Positions 20,180 through 31,531 of a stretch of DNA of 64,000 nucleotides are shown piece after piece (position 1 is the stretch's first letter; each line of letters starts with the position of its first letter). Origin of the DNA: Populus alba (taxonomy: Eukaryota > Streptophyta > Magnoliopsida > Malpighiales > Salicaceae). The notes under the pieces are model-generated. The model did not search any database. It was given only the letters and a program-made list of their open reading frames with translations, and was not told the origin of the DNA. The DNA lies in contig NC_133284.1 in NCBI RefSeq assembly GCF_005239225.2, forward strand, positions 47,648,697 to 47,712,696. The letters run 5' to 3'. Both the position numbers and the translations under genes were made by a program.

Positions 20180-20960
20180 ATATAAACCGAGCAATGTAAT
20201 TTAACCTTTCCAAGAACCTCCTTACATCCTTTCTTAGTCTTGGGAGTTGACATAGATTGAATAACCTTTACTTAAACAGGGTCCACTTCTATCCCTTTGC
20301 CACTCATCATAAATCCCAAGAACTTCCTAGATTTCACCCCGAATGAACACCTTGCATGGTTAAGCCTCAACTTTGTACTTCCTTAGTTTTTTCAAATAAT
20401 TCCTTCAATATTTGGACATGATTCTCTCCCTCTCTAGATCATGTCATCCACGTATACTTTAATCTCTTTTTGCATCATGTTGTGAAATAGGGCCACCATG
20501 GCCCTTTGGTAGGTGGCCCCGATATTTTTTTTTTACCTAAATATCATGACTTTGTAGCAAAAGGTTCCCTATAGTGTTACAATGGTTGTCTTCTCATTAT
20601 CCTATGGAGCTACAAGTTGTATTGTGTGATAAAGGAAAATTGTCTTTAGGGCTAGTCCTAAAGTCCACACAAACTCTGATTTCATCTTCCTCTTTGGGTA
20701 CTACCACTATGTTGGACACACATTGAGGATACTTGACTACTTTCTAGAAAACCAACATCCCACTGCTTTTCAAATTCTATCTTTACCTTGATCAAGGCAT
20801 CTTGATGAGTTCTTCCCACCTTTTGCTTAACCGGTTTGCATCTTTCTAATAGTAGTACCCTATCCCCAGACATATCTATATAATCTTGGTATAATGCAAT
20901 CAAATCTTCTCACTTTAGGAGTGATCACAATCCTTATCCTTAGTTTTTTCTTATAACTTT
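20180..20960 (-). pseudogene. Ogre/Tat reverse transcriptase relic
   Basis: The minus strand encodes KPVKQKVGRTHQDALIKVK (about 20800-20850), VVVPKEEDEIRVCVDFR (about 20650-20700) and the catalytic box VYVDDM near 20437-20456, followed by a stop. These are successive RT motifs of Ty3/gypsy elements. Several stops and frameshifts are present. Confidence 0.8.
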
Positions 20961-21010
20961 TCATTACCCACATCTATTGTTTCAAATTCCTCTCTAGCGG
21001 GTTTCCAAGC

Positions 21011-21640
21011 TTATTCATAATGTCCTATTAATTTTGTGAATTTCCTAATGTTATTTTCATCTAATTCTTCCTCTTCTACATCTACTATGTATTCTTTAAA
21101 ATCCAGCCATTCATTCTCAGTGTAAAGTGTAGATGTTGTTATGGAAGATCCACTTTGAAAACGGAAAGTGATGTGTAAAAACACCAAGATGAACTTTTGA
21201 AAATGCATGATCTCATTAAAGGGAAAAATTTGTTTCAAAACATTTGCTTGAGAAAACCAATTAGGTGCACAACATCATTCCAAACTCCTTCAAGCTCTCT
21301 TTGGTACTAAGCTTCTGGTTGTGACCTTTCTTCGTTTTCCATCCTTTTTCTTTGTCGAGTGTTGTGTATTCTAGAAGGGGGACCTATGTTTCTTAATCTG
21401 GAGATGCGTGCATAGATGTATGAGAAAATGCATGGTTGTGATAAGAATGCTTTGTATATTGGGTATGGATGCAGCCTTTTTGTGAACGAATAATAGCCAC
21501 CACCTTATAAACATAGGTTCTCTTGTCACATTGCTAGGAGTACTGCCTTTCAAGTCATTTGCTTGAATCATATTCACCAAGAGACAAATTTTGCATAAGA
21601 AGATTGGTTAACGCTCTTTTCATTAATGCTTGATAAGTTT
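21011..21640 (-). pseudogene. Ogre/Tat region between ORF1 and RT, gag not recognisable
   Basis: An acidic segment (NEWLDFKEYIVDVEEEELDE, within 21011-21238) resembles the linker before RT in this lineage. The ORF at 21371-21580 has no motif I recognise. Only about 0.7 kb separates ORF1 from RT, too little for a gag and protease, so these were probably deleted. Confidence 0.45.
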
Positions 21641-21647
21641 ATTACAT

Positions 21648-23340
21648 TTAGAAATACCATATTTTAATCCCTTTTCTTAACAAACTCTCTGACCAAAGGT
21701 AAAAAGGCAAAGCCGCGGTTCTCAATCTTTCCTTAACAAATTTTTCTTGGTAATATTCTGCACTTCCTTGGCAATCGTTAAAGTCAATCTCCATTGCTTC
21801 AAGTTCAGAGCAACTTTGCATCCAATTGAAACTCATCCTTCCTAGCCCCTTCTCATTTTCTTCCCTAGCAATCTTCTCCTCATCTAGCTTTAACTCAAGC
21901 TTTGTTATTCGCACATCTCTAAATTGTATTTGCTCATCTAGAAATGCTCTCCTTTTATCTTCTTTTAGCATCATTTGTTTCAACATTGTATTGTCTTTTC
22001 TACTTTAGCTCAACTCTATCCGAAGTTTTTCCACTTGTCATCTTAACTCCTCTTCATTATTGACCCTTTTGCTCTTAAAAGGCTTTTCTATAGTTTGGGG
22101 AGATTTGGCCTCTACACAAGGCATGGCTGAAGTAGTTAAGTCTCTCCATCTTGCATATCCTTCACTTGCACTTGGATCCTTTAAACCTTCTATCTCAACC
22201 AAAACCAGATGCCTCCAATCTTGTTAGATGATCTCCAAAACTTCTTGTGCAATGAGATCTTTAAACAAACCAAAGAATTAAGCAATTCCTATAGTCCTTG
22301 GAATAAACTGCATGCCCCCAAGTTGCCTTACCATTGGGGCAGGAGCATAACTCACATAACCTGCAATCCCTACCAATGGCACCCAACGTCTTTGTCCACA
22401 ACTCATTAGGACTTCCATTGTCGTTACCCATGGGGCTCTCCACCTAAAATCACTATTAGGCAAACCTTTTAATTTGTCAACCCAACCTTGGTTGTCTAGA
22501 TATCCCCATTCTTCTTCTTTTACTAACTTCAGGGGTCTTTGGGTGAACCACCAAAAATTATTAAAGACAGGCTTTTTTTATTTCGATATGGCTAACCATC
22601 CAGATATACAACAATTGCGTGCAACATCTCATTGCTTCTTTTCCGGTCCTCCTACAATGGTTAAGTGTCAAGATGGTTTCGGCTAAAATAATAGCCACTA
22701 GATTGATTTGTGTATTCTCATACTCTACATAAGCAACAATGACCTCCAAACTCACTACACCCGTCAGGCTTGGGAGCAACACAGGGCCAAAAATGCCCAA
22801 GGCAATCAATCTCTTTTTTTTTTTTTTCTAATCCTGACTTCTTTTCCAGTTCAATTTCTAGTATCCTCCATTTTAGACTGGTTGCATTCTTTTCCTAAAT
22901 TGGCGATTCTGAGCAGTTTTGATAGTTCGGGGATGATCTTGCCAGATCTCAAAGGAAAATAAATCATATACAGATTGTTTGGAAACTCAGTCAACATTTC
23001 ATATTCCTCCATAGTGGGACATAGGTATATGCTTCTAAAAGAAAAAAAACACCGGTAGTCTGGATCCAAAAATGAACTAAGGCTCGCACAGCTGGGCTTA
23101 AAACTTCTACCCTTGTAATTTCCACCAAACATCTGTATTTCCTAAAAAATGCATCTTTATCTACATTCTGAAAATGAGTCGTTAACTTGTTCACCTCATT
23201 CAAAATGTAATTCAGGTTCTTGATTGGTGACATCTTCTTAGAATTGCTTCTAAGGCAGTCTCCTTCAGTCAATTGTGACAATTCAGAATTTTTCCCATAA
23301 TTTATGATGGAAAGATTTAGTGATGGTGGCCATTTCATTC
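21648..23340 (-). pseudogene. Ogre/Tat ORF1 relic
   Basis: The segments on the minus strand are, in order: a helical N-terminal part and an ALVHFWIQTTGVFF / DPDYRCFFSFRSIYL / PTMEEYEMLTEFP stretch (about 22950-23130), which matches the plant-mobile-domain-like (DUF7745-type) ORF1 of Ogre elements. WVPLVGIAGYVSYAPAPM follows (about 22320-22380), then a charged coiled-coil-like C-terminal part (21648-21986). Several stops and frame changes make it non-functional. ORF1 upstream of pol distinguishes Ogre from other Tat elements. Confidence 0.65.
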
Positions 23341-23828
23341 ACAAGTCCTGGAATTCAAGATGCTTTGGGGTTAGACTTGTTTTGATGCAAAAGATATCAT
23401 GGAGCATACAACCTAAGGATAGGTTCTAGTTCCTTTACATGAGACATAGGGCAGATTTACTACTTGGTCTCTAAAAAAGGGTCTCTTGTTGTCCCAGTAA
23501 TCGCCCTCGCAAAGGCAATATGGGGGTTCAACAGATAATAGGATGGCATATGTACCAATTACTATCAGTCTAAACACTCAGCAAAGAGTTGGGGTTTACA
23601 TTAACTTAAACCTTGACTCAAGTCATAAGGCAAGTTGCTAGTTCCCCACTTAACTTAAAGTTAAATCTGTGTGCCCTAAAAAAGATAATAATAATAAAGT
23701 GATGCATGATTATACCATGTATGACAGAATGTAAAGATGCATGCTAAAGCTTTTAAATAAAGTATCATTCATATAAGAAAACAAACAACACATAGCATAA
23801 TAAAAAAATAATTACCAAGCTTAGTCTT

Positions 23829-23853
23829 AGGGTCCCCAGTGGAGTCACCATCT
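23829..23853 (-). promoter_or_regulatory. Ogre/Tat primer-binding site (tRNA-Arg type)
   Basis: The minus strand downstream of the 5' LTR reads TGGTGACTCCACTGGGGACC. It resembles the TGGCGACTCCACTGGGGAC form found in Ogre-lineage elements and complementary to a tRNA-Arg. It fixes the 5' LTR as the right-hand one. Confidence 0.7.
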
Positions 23854-24592
23854 TGTCGTACCCTCGCGGCGGAGCGTGGCGTCGCAACGACCATTCGATT
23901 GAATTTCAGGGTCTTTTGTTTTATTGTGAATAAGGGAGTTGCCACCTAGTATTTTGGTCACTAGGAACCCTAACTGGTCTTTCAGAGGTTCTAAGGCAAG
24001 GGATTGGTTGCATAAAAGAAAGGTATTAGCACCCCTAGTACGCCCTACCTAAGGTAAGCTGCTTAGTATTTGGTTTGCTCTATAATTGCTATGGTGTTGG
24101 TGTTTTCTAATCCCATCAGTTTTCCTAGGTTTGATTCAAATAAAATTTAATAGGATATAAATCCAAGGAAATTCAAATAGTTTGCGACTCGTAAATCGCA
24201 AGGATGAGGGACAAAAAATTTAGAAATCTAGGGCGCTAAAAAAAACCTATATTTTTTAGTATTTTATACTCTCACGGCTCGTAAACCATGGAGAAAAAAC
24301 AAATAAAATGAAATGTCCTCGATTATAATCAAGGCTTTTTTTTCAAGGATGTGTGCGGATTTATTACTCCCAATAATATTTTAGATATTCGTCCTTTAAG
24401 GATTTCTTTATCCAAACATTAGTGGTGAATAATAGATGAATTCCCCCCAAAATAGGATTTTTATATTTTTTGGAATATTGGCCAATACCCTTTGGAGTTT
24501 TACAAACATGTTGTAAAATCCTAAAATGCAAGAAAAACAATTTTTTTTGTGTTTACGAAAATCCATGCGAAAACACCTTTGTCGAAACTTCA

Positions 24593-24640
<48 letters not shown>

Positions 24641-25864
24641 CAAAACATGTTAGGGTATTGGCCGTATGCAACACACAAGAAAATTTTTAAATTATTTTTT
24701 TTTTATCGAAAACACATAGCATCACAATTAAATGTAAACACCAAAATGGAAAGTAGCAAGCCATCATTCATATTACAAGAACTACAAGAAACTTAAAAAA
24801 TTCGTAACAAAAATCATTCAACCAAATCAACTTAAAATTCTATACATTGGAAAGGACGAAGCACGTATGGATGAGGGAGCCAAAGTTTTGAAACTGAAAT
24901 TTTTAAATCGAAATCCTACTACATATGACCATGACTCATGACCTATTTTCTTTTTAACAATCCAAGAGAAAAAAAGAAGTAAACTGTCATGCTAGTTTCA
25001 TACAAAAAAAAGAGAGCTTGGGACGACATGCTTTCATAACACATATATATCATAGACTAGAAACCAAAGCAAGACTTGGCCGGCTATTTCAATAAAATGG
25101 AAGGACACGAACAGAAAAAGGAGCTGCTGATGAAGAAAACAAACAGCCCCATTCCCTGGTTCCTTAATTCTGTCATGCTAGTTTCATACAAAAAAAAAAG
25201 AAAAGCTTGGGACAAGCATGCTCTTATAACACATATATATCATAGACTATAAAACCAAAGCAAGACCTGGCCGGCTATTTCAATAAAAAATGGAAGGACA
25301 CAAACAGAAAAAGGAGCTGCTGATGAAGAAAACAACAGCCCCCTTCCCCGGTTCCTTAACTTTGAAAACGGTAGAAGACAGGAGATAAAAAAAGAAACAC
25401 CAATGGCTAGCCAAAGCTTAACATAATCAACTATCCAAAACTCAAAATCACGGCAGGAACAATATAAAGCAAACGGGTATTATACAATCTAAAATGTGGC
25501 ACGAATGTGCAAAAAAAAAAAAAAAAACAAAAGAGATACAAAAGACTTAAAGGCAGCAAAGGAGGAGAAAATTAGGACTTACCTGCAGGTCTCGGTGAAA
25601 TGGTTTACTGCAACAAATGCAGGTCTCCTGCAATGGTTTGCTGCAACAACTGGAATAAAACAACAAGCACACGTTGCTGTCAAGGTTTAAAACAAAACCC
25701 CCTCTCCATGTTGTCTTTTTTTATCTCACGGTGACACCAGAATGCAAGCAAGAAATTCCCTCTATTCTGCGTTTTTTTACTCTGCCTTTCTTACGTTTTT
25801 TCCTTTATTTTTCTGCTCTCTTTCAACTATTTTTTGCTCTCTTTCGGCTCTCTTTTTGGCTTCA
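23854..25864 (-). repeat. 5' LTR of the Ogre/Tat-type element, truncated
   Basis: Direct repeat of 3672-5713, starting TGTCGTACCCTCGCGG on the plus strand. The match stops at GGCTTCA (25864), so about 1.66 kb of the LTR's minus-strand 5' part is missing. It contains an (AT)n tract at about 24598-24636 that is much shorter in the partner LTR. Divergence from the partner is visible in every line, so this insertion is older than the Athila-type copy. Confidence 0.8.
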
Positions 25865-26108
25865 TACAATTTTATTAGTGTAATTTGTTCTTGATTAATC
25901 TCCATATTAAAAAAAGAAGAAGAAGAAGAAGAAGAAAGGATTAGCTTTATTTTTGTATTGTGATTTTACTTGCAAAAACCATTTGTGATCTCAATGTTGC
26001 ATGCATTTATGTCATGATCATCTAATGTCCATGCTTAAGTTTACATTTACCGTAAACTCAACCCATAGTGATACTCTTATGACAATTTAAAGGGAACTAC
26101 AAACTTAG

Positions 26109-26607
26109 GTGATCAGCATGTTTAAAAGAATTGATCCCCAAGAGTGTTTTCAAATAAGGCACTCAAAGACCAGTAAATATCACAAGAATAATCATTATAG
26201 ACAAGTTCAGTCTGAGCGCCGTCAGTATGATTATCATTTAGGTTACTTTAAACACGATGACTTTGATGAGCGAGTCTTAAGTCCTAACAAAATAGAAGCC
26301 CCCACTTTTGATGGTCGTCATGACCCTTAGATATTTGATATGTGGATTCGTGATATGGATAGATTCTTTGAATGGCATAACTTGTCTGATAATAGGAAAG
26401 TTAGATTTGCTAAGATGAAATTCATTGATGAAGCCAAAATTTATTAGATAGATGTTGAGGATTGTTTAGAGATAAGAGGTAAACCTCCTATAACTAGTTG
26501 GATCAAAATGAAACAAAAACTTCAGGAGAAGTACCTACCCCAGTCTTATAGGAATAAACTCTTAGACCAATGGAACAATCTAAGTCAAGGGAATAAGTCT
26601 ATTAATG
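26109..26607 (+). pseudogene. Gypsy gag, 5' part (interrupted)
   Basis: It encodes LSPNKIEAPTFDGRHDP, WIRDMDRFFEWHNLSDNRKVRFAKMKF, PPITSWIKMKQKLQEKYLPQ and LLDQWNNLSQGNKSIN, all typical of the Ty3/gypsy retrotransposon gag core. There are stops after DGRHDP and after EAKIY. The sequence TCTATTAATG at its end continues at 29566 as AGTATATAACG, so the split is a clean insertion. Confidence 0.8.
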
Positions 26608-29558
26608 TGAAGCCCGAGAAAAAAAAAACTATACAAAGAGGGGGAGGTTTATAATAATTCCAAATGTTGTTACAATATAAAATAAAGCAATAATAATAAT
26701 AATAATAAAAAATAATACTGAAAAAAAAGGGTGAAAAGATGGGGCCAAAATGGAATTAAGAAGAGATGGGACTATAAATACCCATCCCTTCTCTCATCCA
26801 TGGCCGGCTGATAATAAAAATATGGAGGGGGGAGAATTTCAATTTTTTCTTTCATCAAAACTTGGAGTAAACACCTAAAATTAGTAAACCCAAATAAGCC
26901 TTGGAATTATAAAGTGGAGGAACACAATCGGGTGGAAGAATTAACAAGAAGAAAAGTGAAGAATTGGTGAAGAAAAGAGGGGGAAGAGTAGCTGACAACA
27001 TACAAGGAGAAGAAGGCTAAGATTCTTCTAAAATTTGTGAAGTAAATTTTAGATTCCATCCAAGTAAGGAGTTCTAATTCCAATTTCTATGAAATCAACT
27101 TCAATTTGATTAGAAGTTTATGCCTTTCTTGAATTGGGAATTAGGTTTCTTTAACATAAAATGTTGGGAAAATGCAGAAATGAGTGAGGTTAAATGGATT
27201 AGATTAATCTAAGTGCCTTAAAGAAGAAGAAGAAATGAGTGCATAAAAGAGAGGAAGGGAACTCTCGGTTCCCTTGGCCACGTTCTCTGCTGGATACAGC
27301 AGAGAGGGAATGAGAACTTATGATGTGTTTAATTAATTAATTTGGCACCAGTGACCTTAGGAGGACATAAAAGGATACGGGAATGCCATGAATAAAGGGA
27401 AGGCATGGTTGTGACTGATGAGGAAGCAGGGATTTAAGATGAAATGGAGATACCTTCTTCCTTAGCAAAACAGGACAGGTTCGTTGCCCTGTTTCCTGGG
27501 GGGATTTTGGACCTGAAAACTACAAAATTTAGGGAGGGTCCCCTCAAAGAAGTGTAGCTAGGAGTGTTAGCTTTCCAACGAATCTGACCTCGCCTAATTT
27601 GGAGTCCTAGAACTCCAGGTACAAATAAAAAACTAAGGAGAGGTCGAGTTGCCACCCCTGTTGGCAGATTCAGCCAAGTTGATAAAACGGTGAAATTTAG
27701 CCATATCAAGTGTAGAATTTGTGTTCTTGCCTTTCATAAAGTGTGTCTTGATCTTCAAAAAAGAATAAACCGTAATCAAAAATTGAATTTATGATGTCCA
27801 CTTGGACTACTAATGAGCTAAAAAGTTAAAGGATAATAGTGAGGAATGTATGTGATGAGAAAGAAAAGATTTGGTAAAAGAGAAATGAATATTATTTTCA
27901 ATGTTGATGTTGCGTGTGATATGTGGATTAATATGGGATAATGATAGGTGTTTGTGGTTTCAGGAGGAACCGCAGGAGGAGTACAACAACCACAGGGGAA
28001 TGCAAGTCGAGCGTCCACAACAGATAGGTACTCGGTACCTATATCTCCTCTAGTTAATAATTATTTTAACTAACTTTTGAACTATAAAAATTTGGTGCTT
28101 ATTGGTGAAAAAAAAAAGGGAAAGGAAAGGTTAAATGATGAAAAATAAAATGGAACGGAGAACTAGATTTAATTTGTGGGCTCTTTTGGAGGAAATAGAT
28201 CGTAACAAGGAATTTTGGTAATGATTGTTTCTTGAATTTGATTTGTTGTCCCTGATATGGGAGGCTAATGATGTTAACCAAGCTGGATAACATCGGCATT
28301 ACTGGTACGTGAGAGGAAAAATATAAACTTGATTAACTATTCGGTTTCAGAATAGTTAATGATATCGGCACGTGATGTCGATATCGGCAAAATTTATAAA
28401 ATTGATTAACTATTCGGTTTCAGAATAGTTAATGATATCGGCACGTGACGTCGATATCGGCAAAATTTATAAACTTGATTAACTATTCGGTTTCAGAATA
28501 GTTAATGATATCGGCACGTGATGTCGATATCGGCAAAATTTATAAAATTGATTAACTATTCGGTTTCAGAATAGTTAATGATATCGGCACGTGACGTCGA
28601 TATCGGCAAAATTTATAAACTTGATTTGCTTTCCGAGGTGAAAGCTAATGATGTCAAGAATTTTGACATCGGCATACCTGAGAACCTCCCAAGGTAATAT
28701 GGAACAATGATTAACTATTTTAGTTTTAAAAATAGTTAATGACACAAACGTTTACATTTGTGTCGGCATTTTCATGAAACTAATTAGTTGTTCCAAGACG
28801 GGCAACTAAAGACACTAATGGAGGTCATTGGTGTCAGCAATAGTCCTTCTGATGAGGGGGGGGGGGGAGAAGTAGTTAACAGAAAAAAAAAAAAAAAAAA
28901 GAGAGAGAAGAAGAATAAAGAATTCTTATATAACCATAAAAGGGGGCTTGTGGTTGTATTTATAATTTCATATGATTTAAGTAGATATATATGCTGTTTA
29001 ATTTTATTCTGTAAATTGCTTGTATTTTAATCATTTGTTTTTAATTATATGGAAAATTTATATTTTTGCAGGTCCCTCCCATTCACGTCAGGAATAGATT
29101 TAAAGTTCTTTGATCCCTTTCCGTATAAGTTAGGAACTTAGGGATTTGTGGTGTAATTTTGTCATGCAGTAAGCATGTAGCCTATATGGAATACTCTATT
29201 CGTAATATTTTGTTTCTGAAATATTAAATGTATCAACCTATGCTTGGGATATTAGAATGTACTAGACTATGTTAGAATATTAAACTATGTTGTGTATATA
29301 TATATTTATATGAAATTTCGTGTTGAAATTGGCTCTTTTAATTATTAACTTGTGTATGTGATGTAAGATGGAGTTTGGGAATGAATATGGTCCTGAGCAT
29401 AATCTAGAATGAGTTATGTAGTTAATTGTGCTAAACATGGATGTGATTGTGGATGAGATGTGATTCAAAATGTGTGCAGGTACATTGTCGTTAACTTGGG
29501 ATCTCCTGGTATAGAGGAGACTAACGAATAAACTAATAGAAAAATTAGGGTTGTTACA
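26608..29558 (-). mobile_element. 2.95-kb LTR-like insertion (probable solo LTR) in gag
   Basis: It is bounded by ATTAATG on both sides (26601-26607 and 29559-29565). On the minus strand it begins TGTAACAACCCTAATTTTTC and ends GGGCTTCA, so it has TG/CA termini. The apparent 7-bp duplication may be a 5-6 bp duplication plus chance matches. No gag or pol domain is found inside, which suits a long solo LTR or a non-coding element. It holds a hairpin-rich array (28240-28850), a 10-G run near 28857 and A-rich tracts. ORFs inside (27434-27709, 27818-28018, 28788-29030) show no motifs. Confidence 0.65.
28331..28622. repeat. 4 x 73-bp tandem repeat with paired hairpins
   Basis: Units start at 28331, 28404, 28477 and 28550. 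Units 1 and 3 share one set of variants and units 2 and 4 another (GTGATG versus GTGACG; AAACTT versus AAAATT before the unit), so the array grew by duplicating a 146-bp dimer. Each unit contains ATTAACTATTC / GAATAGTTAAT and GATATCG / CGATATC inverted repeats and a CACGTG. Confidence 0.9.
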
Positions 29559-29565
29559 ATTAATG

Positions 29566-30560
29566 AGTATATAACGCAGTTTAACGATTACATGATTAGA
29601 TGTGCCATAAAAGAGAATGAAACCATGATTTTGCGTAGATTTTGTAAAGGCTTAAATGATGATCTTAGAAGAGAAGTTGTATTTCAAGGTATATCTACCC
29701 TTAACCAAGCTTATACCTTAGTTCAAGATTACAAGTTGGTCACTAAGAATCAGAGGATGAATCGTCAGGGCTCTTATAGTATCCCTATTAGGTCCCAATT
29801 TAGAAGTAGTGATTCTTTGTTAGGTGCTCCACCCCACAGACCTAATCCTAGTAGCGCCCAACTTTATAAGAAAGATAGGGGCAAACGAGTTGTTAATGAA
29901 GTGTCTAAGGTGAGTTCAAAGGTTAAGTGTATTAATTGTTTAGGTTTTGGTCATATCTCTTTAGATTGCACCTCGAAACCCTTAGTCATCCAAAAACATA
30001 AGGATATAGGTAAAGAAGAATATTGTAGTGTTGAAGTGCCTAATCTTGAGGATTTTAGTGACCTAGATGATGAGGATGTGCAAGATGAGGGACTTAACAC
30101 AATAAGCCCACATGAGCTTGATCTTGAGGTTAAAAAAGAGTATTATATGTCTGCTTTAATGGTGGAGGAAATTTTAGGAAACTCTTTAGTGGAACCTCCT
30201 ATAGAGATAAGTATGGTCTTAAAAGAGTCTCGTGATATTAGTCCTCATGAATTACCTGATTCCTCATCCCACATGCTTAATGTCCAGCACTTCATAAGTT
30301 TAGAGCAACATGTTGAGCTTTTTGACCTCTTACCACATGCACGTGATGAGAAAGATGAAGATAATCCTAGGTTACTTGATTGTGTCCATACCATATCTAC
30401 ACAGGTTTCAGACAATGCTTGTCTCATTCCACACCCTCAATCATTTAGTGTTCATAGTTACAAACCTGAGGAGCCGATAAAATACCTTCATATATCTCCT
30501 CACGATAGGATGTCTAAGTTAGCTAAGTCGTTACCATGTAGGGTTCATAATTTGCATATT
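29566..30560 (+). pseudogene. Gypsy gag, 3' part with zinc knuckle
   Basis: It continues gag with EYITQFNDYMIRCAIKENE and RRFCKGLNDDLRREVV, followed by the CCHC knuckle VKCINCLGFGHISLDC near 29925-29970. An acidic tail follows (EDFSDLDDEDVQDEG). The frame (open 29592-30743) runs on without a stop into a region of unclear origin, with HISPHEL / DISPHELPDSSS repeats, and then the integrase tail. ATG 29592 is an internal Met, not a true start. Confidence 0.75.
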
Positions 30561-30890
30561 GAGATCATGAAACCAATTCAAGCAAGTAATGAACAATACA
30601 AATTTCGAGCTGATTTACTTAAATATCATGATGCACTGAATGTTGAAGATTATTTCATGATACAGATTAGACCTGAACGGTGTCCTTTGGAAACCGATTA
30701 TAAATTGCAAGTAGTGCTAGACCATTCAAAGTGTTGCAAATGATTAAATCAAATAATTATGTCATTAAATTGCCATTAAACTTTGATATTAGCTCTCTTT
30801 TGAACATGAAAGACCTTAGTATTTATAAAATACAACATATCCATGATGCTCATTTTGATACCCCTACCTTATTATCCATATCTTTGGCAT
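30560..30890 (+). pseudogene. Integrase C-terminal tail fused to gag
   Basis: QASNEQYKFRADLLKYHDAL, VEDYFMIQIRPERCP and, after a frameshift near 30735, VLQMIKSNNYVIKLPLNFDISSLLNMKDLSIY. This succession corresponds to the end of Ty3/gypsy integrases. Since RT, RNase H and the integrase core are missing, the element is a deletion derivative. Confidence 0.7.
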
Positions 30891-31531
30891 AAAAGAAGCA
30901 TATTAATGCTACTTTGAATGCACAAGTTGTTTTTACTAGGGATGGTGAACTTCAGCAAATCCTAGTATATGGGCTCGACAACTAGATTCAGACTATACTT
31001 GGATTATCAGAGAGACATCACAACAGCTTGATCATTATCTTTGAGAGCATTATCGGAGCTACCTTGATCTATACTCGACGGGGTCGAGTTCTTCCAACCC
31101 TGGGAGAGTTGATGGGGACATCGAACCGGAAACATTATTTACGCACGCGTATGATCATAGACGGAGGAGGATAGTCCAAACCATTGAGAAATTGGGCTTT
31201 AACTTATGTTTTTTGGTTTAATTTATATGAACTTTTAAATGAGTTTTATTAATTTGTCTTTATTTGTTGGGCTTGATATAATTATTGTTAAGTATTTTAT
31301 TTAGTGGGCTATAAACCCAATCGCTTATTCTAGTTAGGGTTTTAGTATTAATACCCTACTTTTCTAAATTTTAAGGAACTTTTGATGATTAATGAAAAAT
31401 TGTAGAATTTGCATATCTCCAATCCCCTTTCTTTCTCTTCTTTAGCTTCGTTTTTTCTATAAAGCTTCTTTTTTAAAAAAAAAATTCTTGTTATTCATTG
31501 TTCTGCATCAGTTTTGTCCGCATTTTTAGTG

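Larger units (their letters stand above)
3672..25864 (-). mobile_element. Ogre/Tat-type Ty3/gypsy retrotransposon, nested and degenerate
   Basis: Two related long LTRs flank an internal region that reads on the minus strand: PBS, ORF1, RT, RNase H, integrase, 3' non-coding tandem array and PPT. The tRNA-Arg-type PBS, an extra ORF1 upstream of pol and multi-kilobase LTRs fit the Ogre/Tat lineage. I see no gag between ORF1 and RT, so the copy was probably already defective. Its integrase is split by the Athila-type element at 9716-18947. The 5' LTR is cut at 25864, so no target-site duplication can be matched to the left flank AACTA (3667-3671). Confidence 0.8.
25865..31505 (+). mobile_element. 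Ty3/gypsy remnant with gag joined to the integrase tail
   Basis: Gag begins near 26109, is split by the 26608-29558 insertion and resumes at 29566 in the same reading sense. It is followed at about 30560 by the integrase C-terminal region with nothing between for protease, RT, RNase H or the integrase core. LTRs could not be defined; 31000-31505 is AT-rich and may hold the 3' LTR. The right boundary is placed where NLR-like sequence begins. Confidence 0.6.

Noticed and set aside
25865..26108. Left LTR of the gypsy remnant
   Set aside because: I compared it with 31000-31505 and found no convincing repeat, so no LTR pair is claimed.
28331..28622. CRISPR-like array (regular repeats)
   Set aside because: Units are contiguous tandem repeats without unique spacers, in a plant genome. 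It is a hairpin minisatellite.
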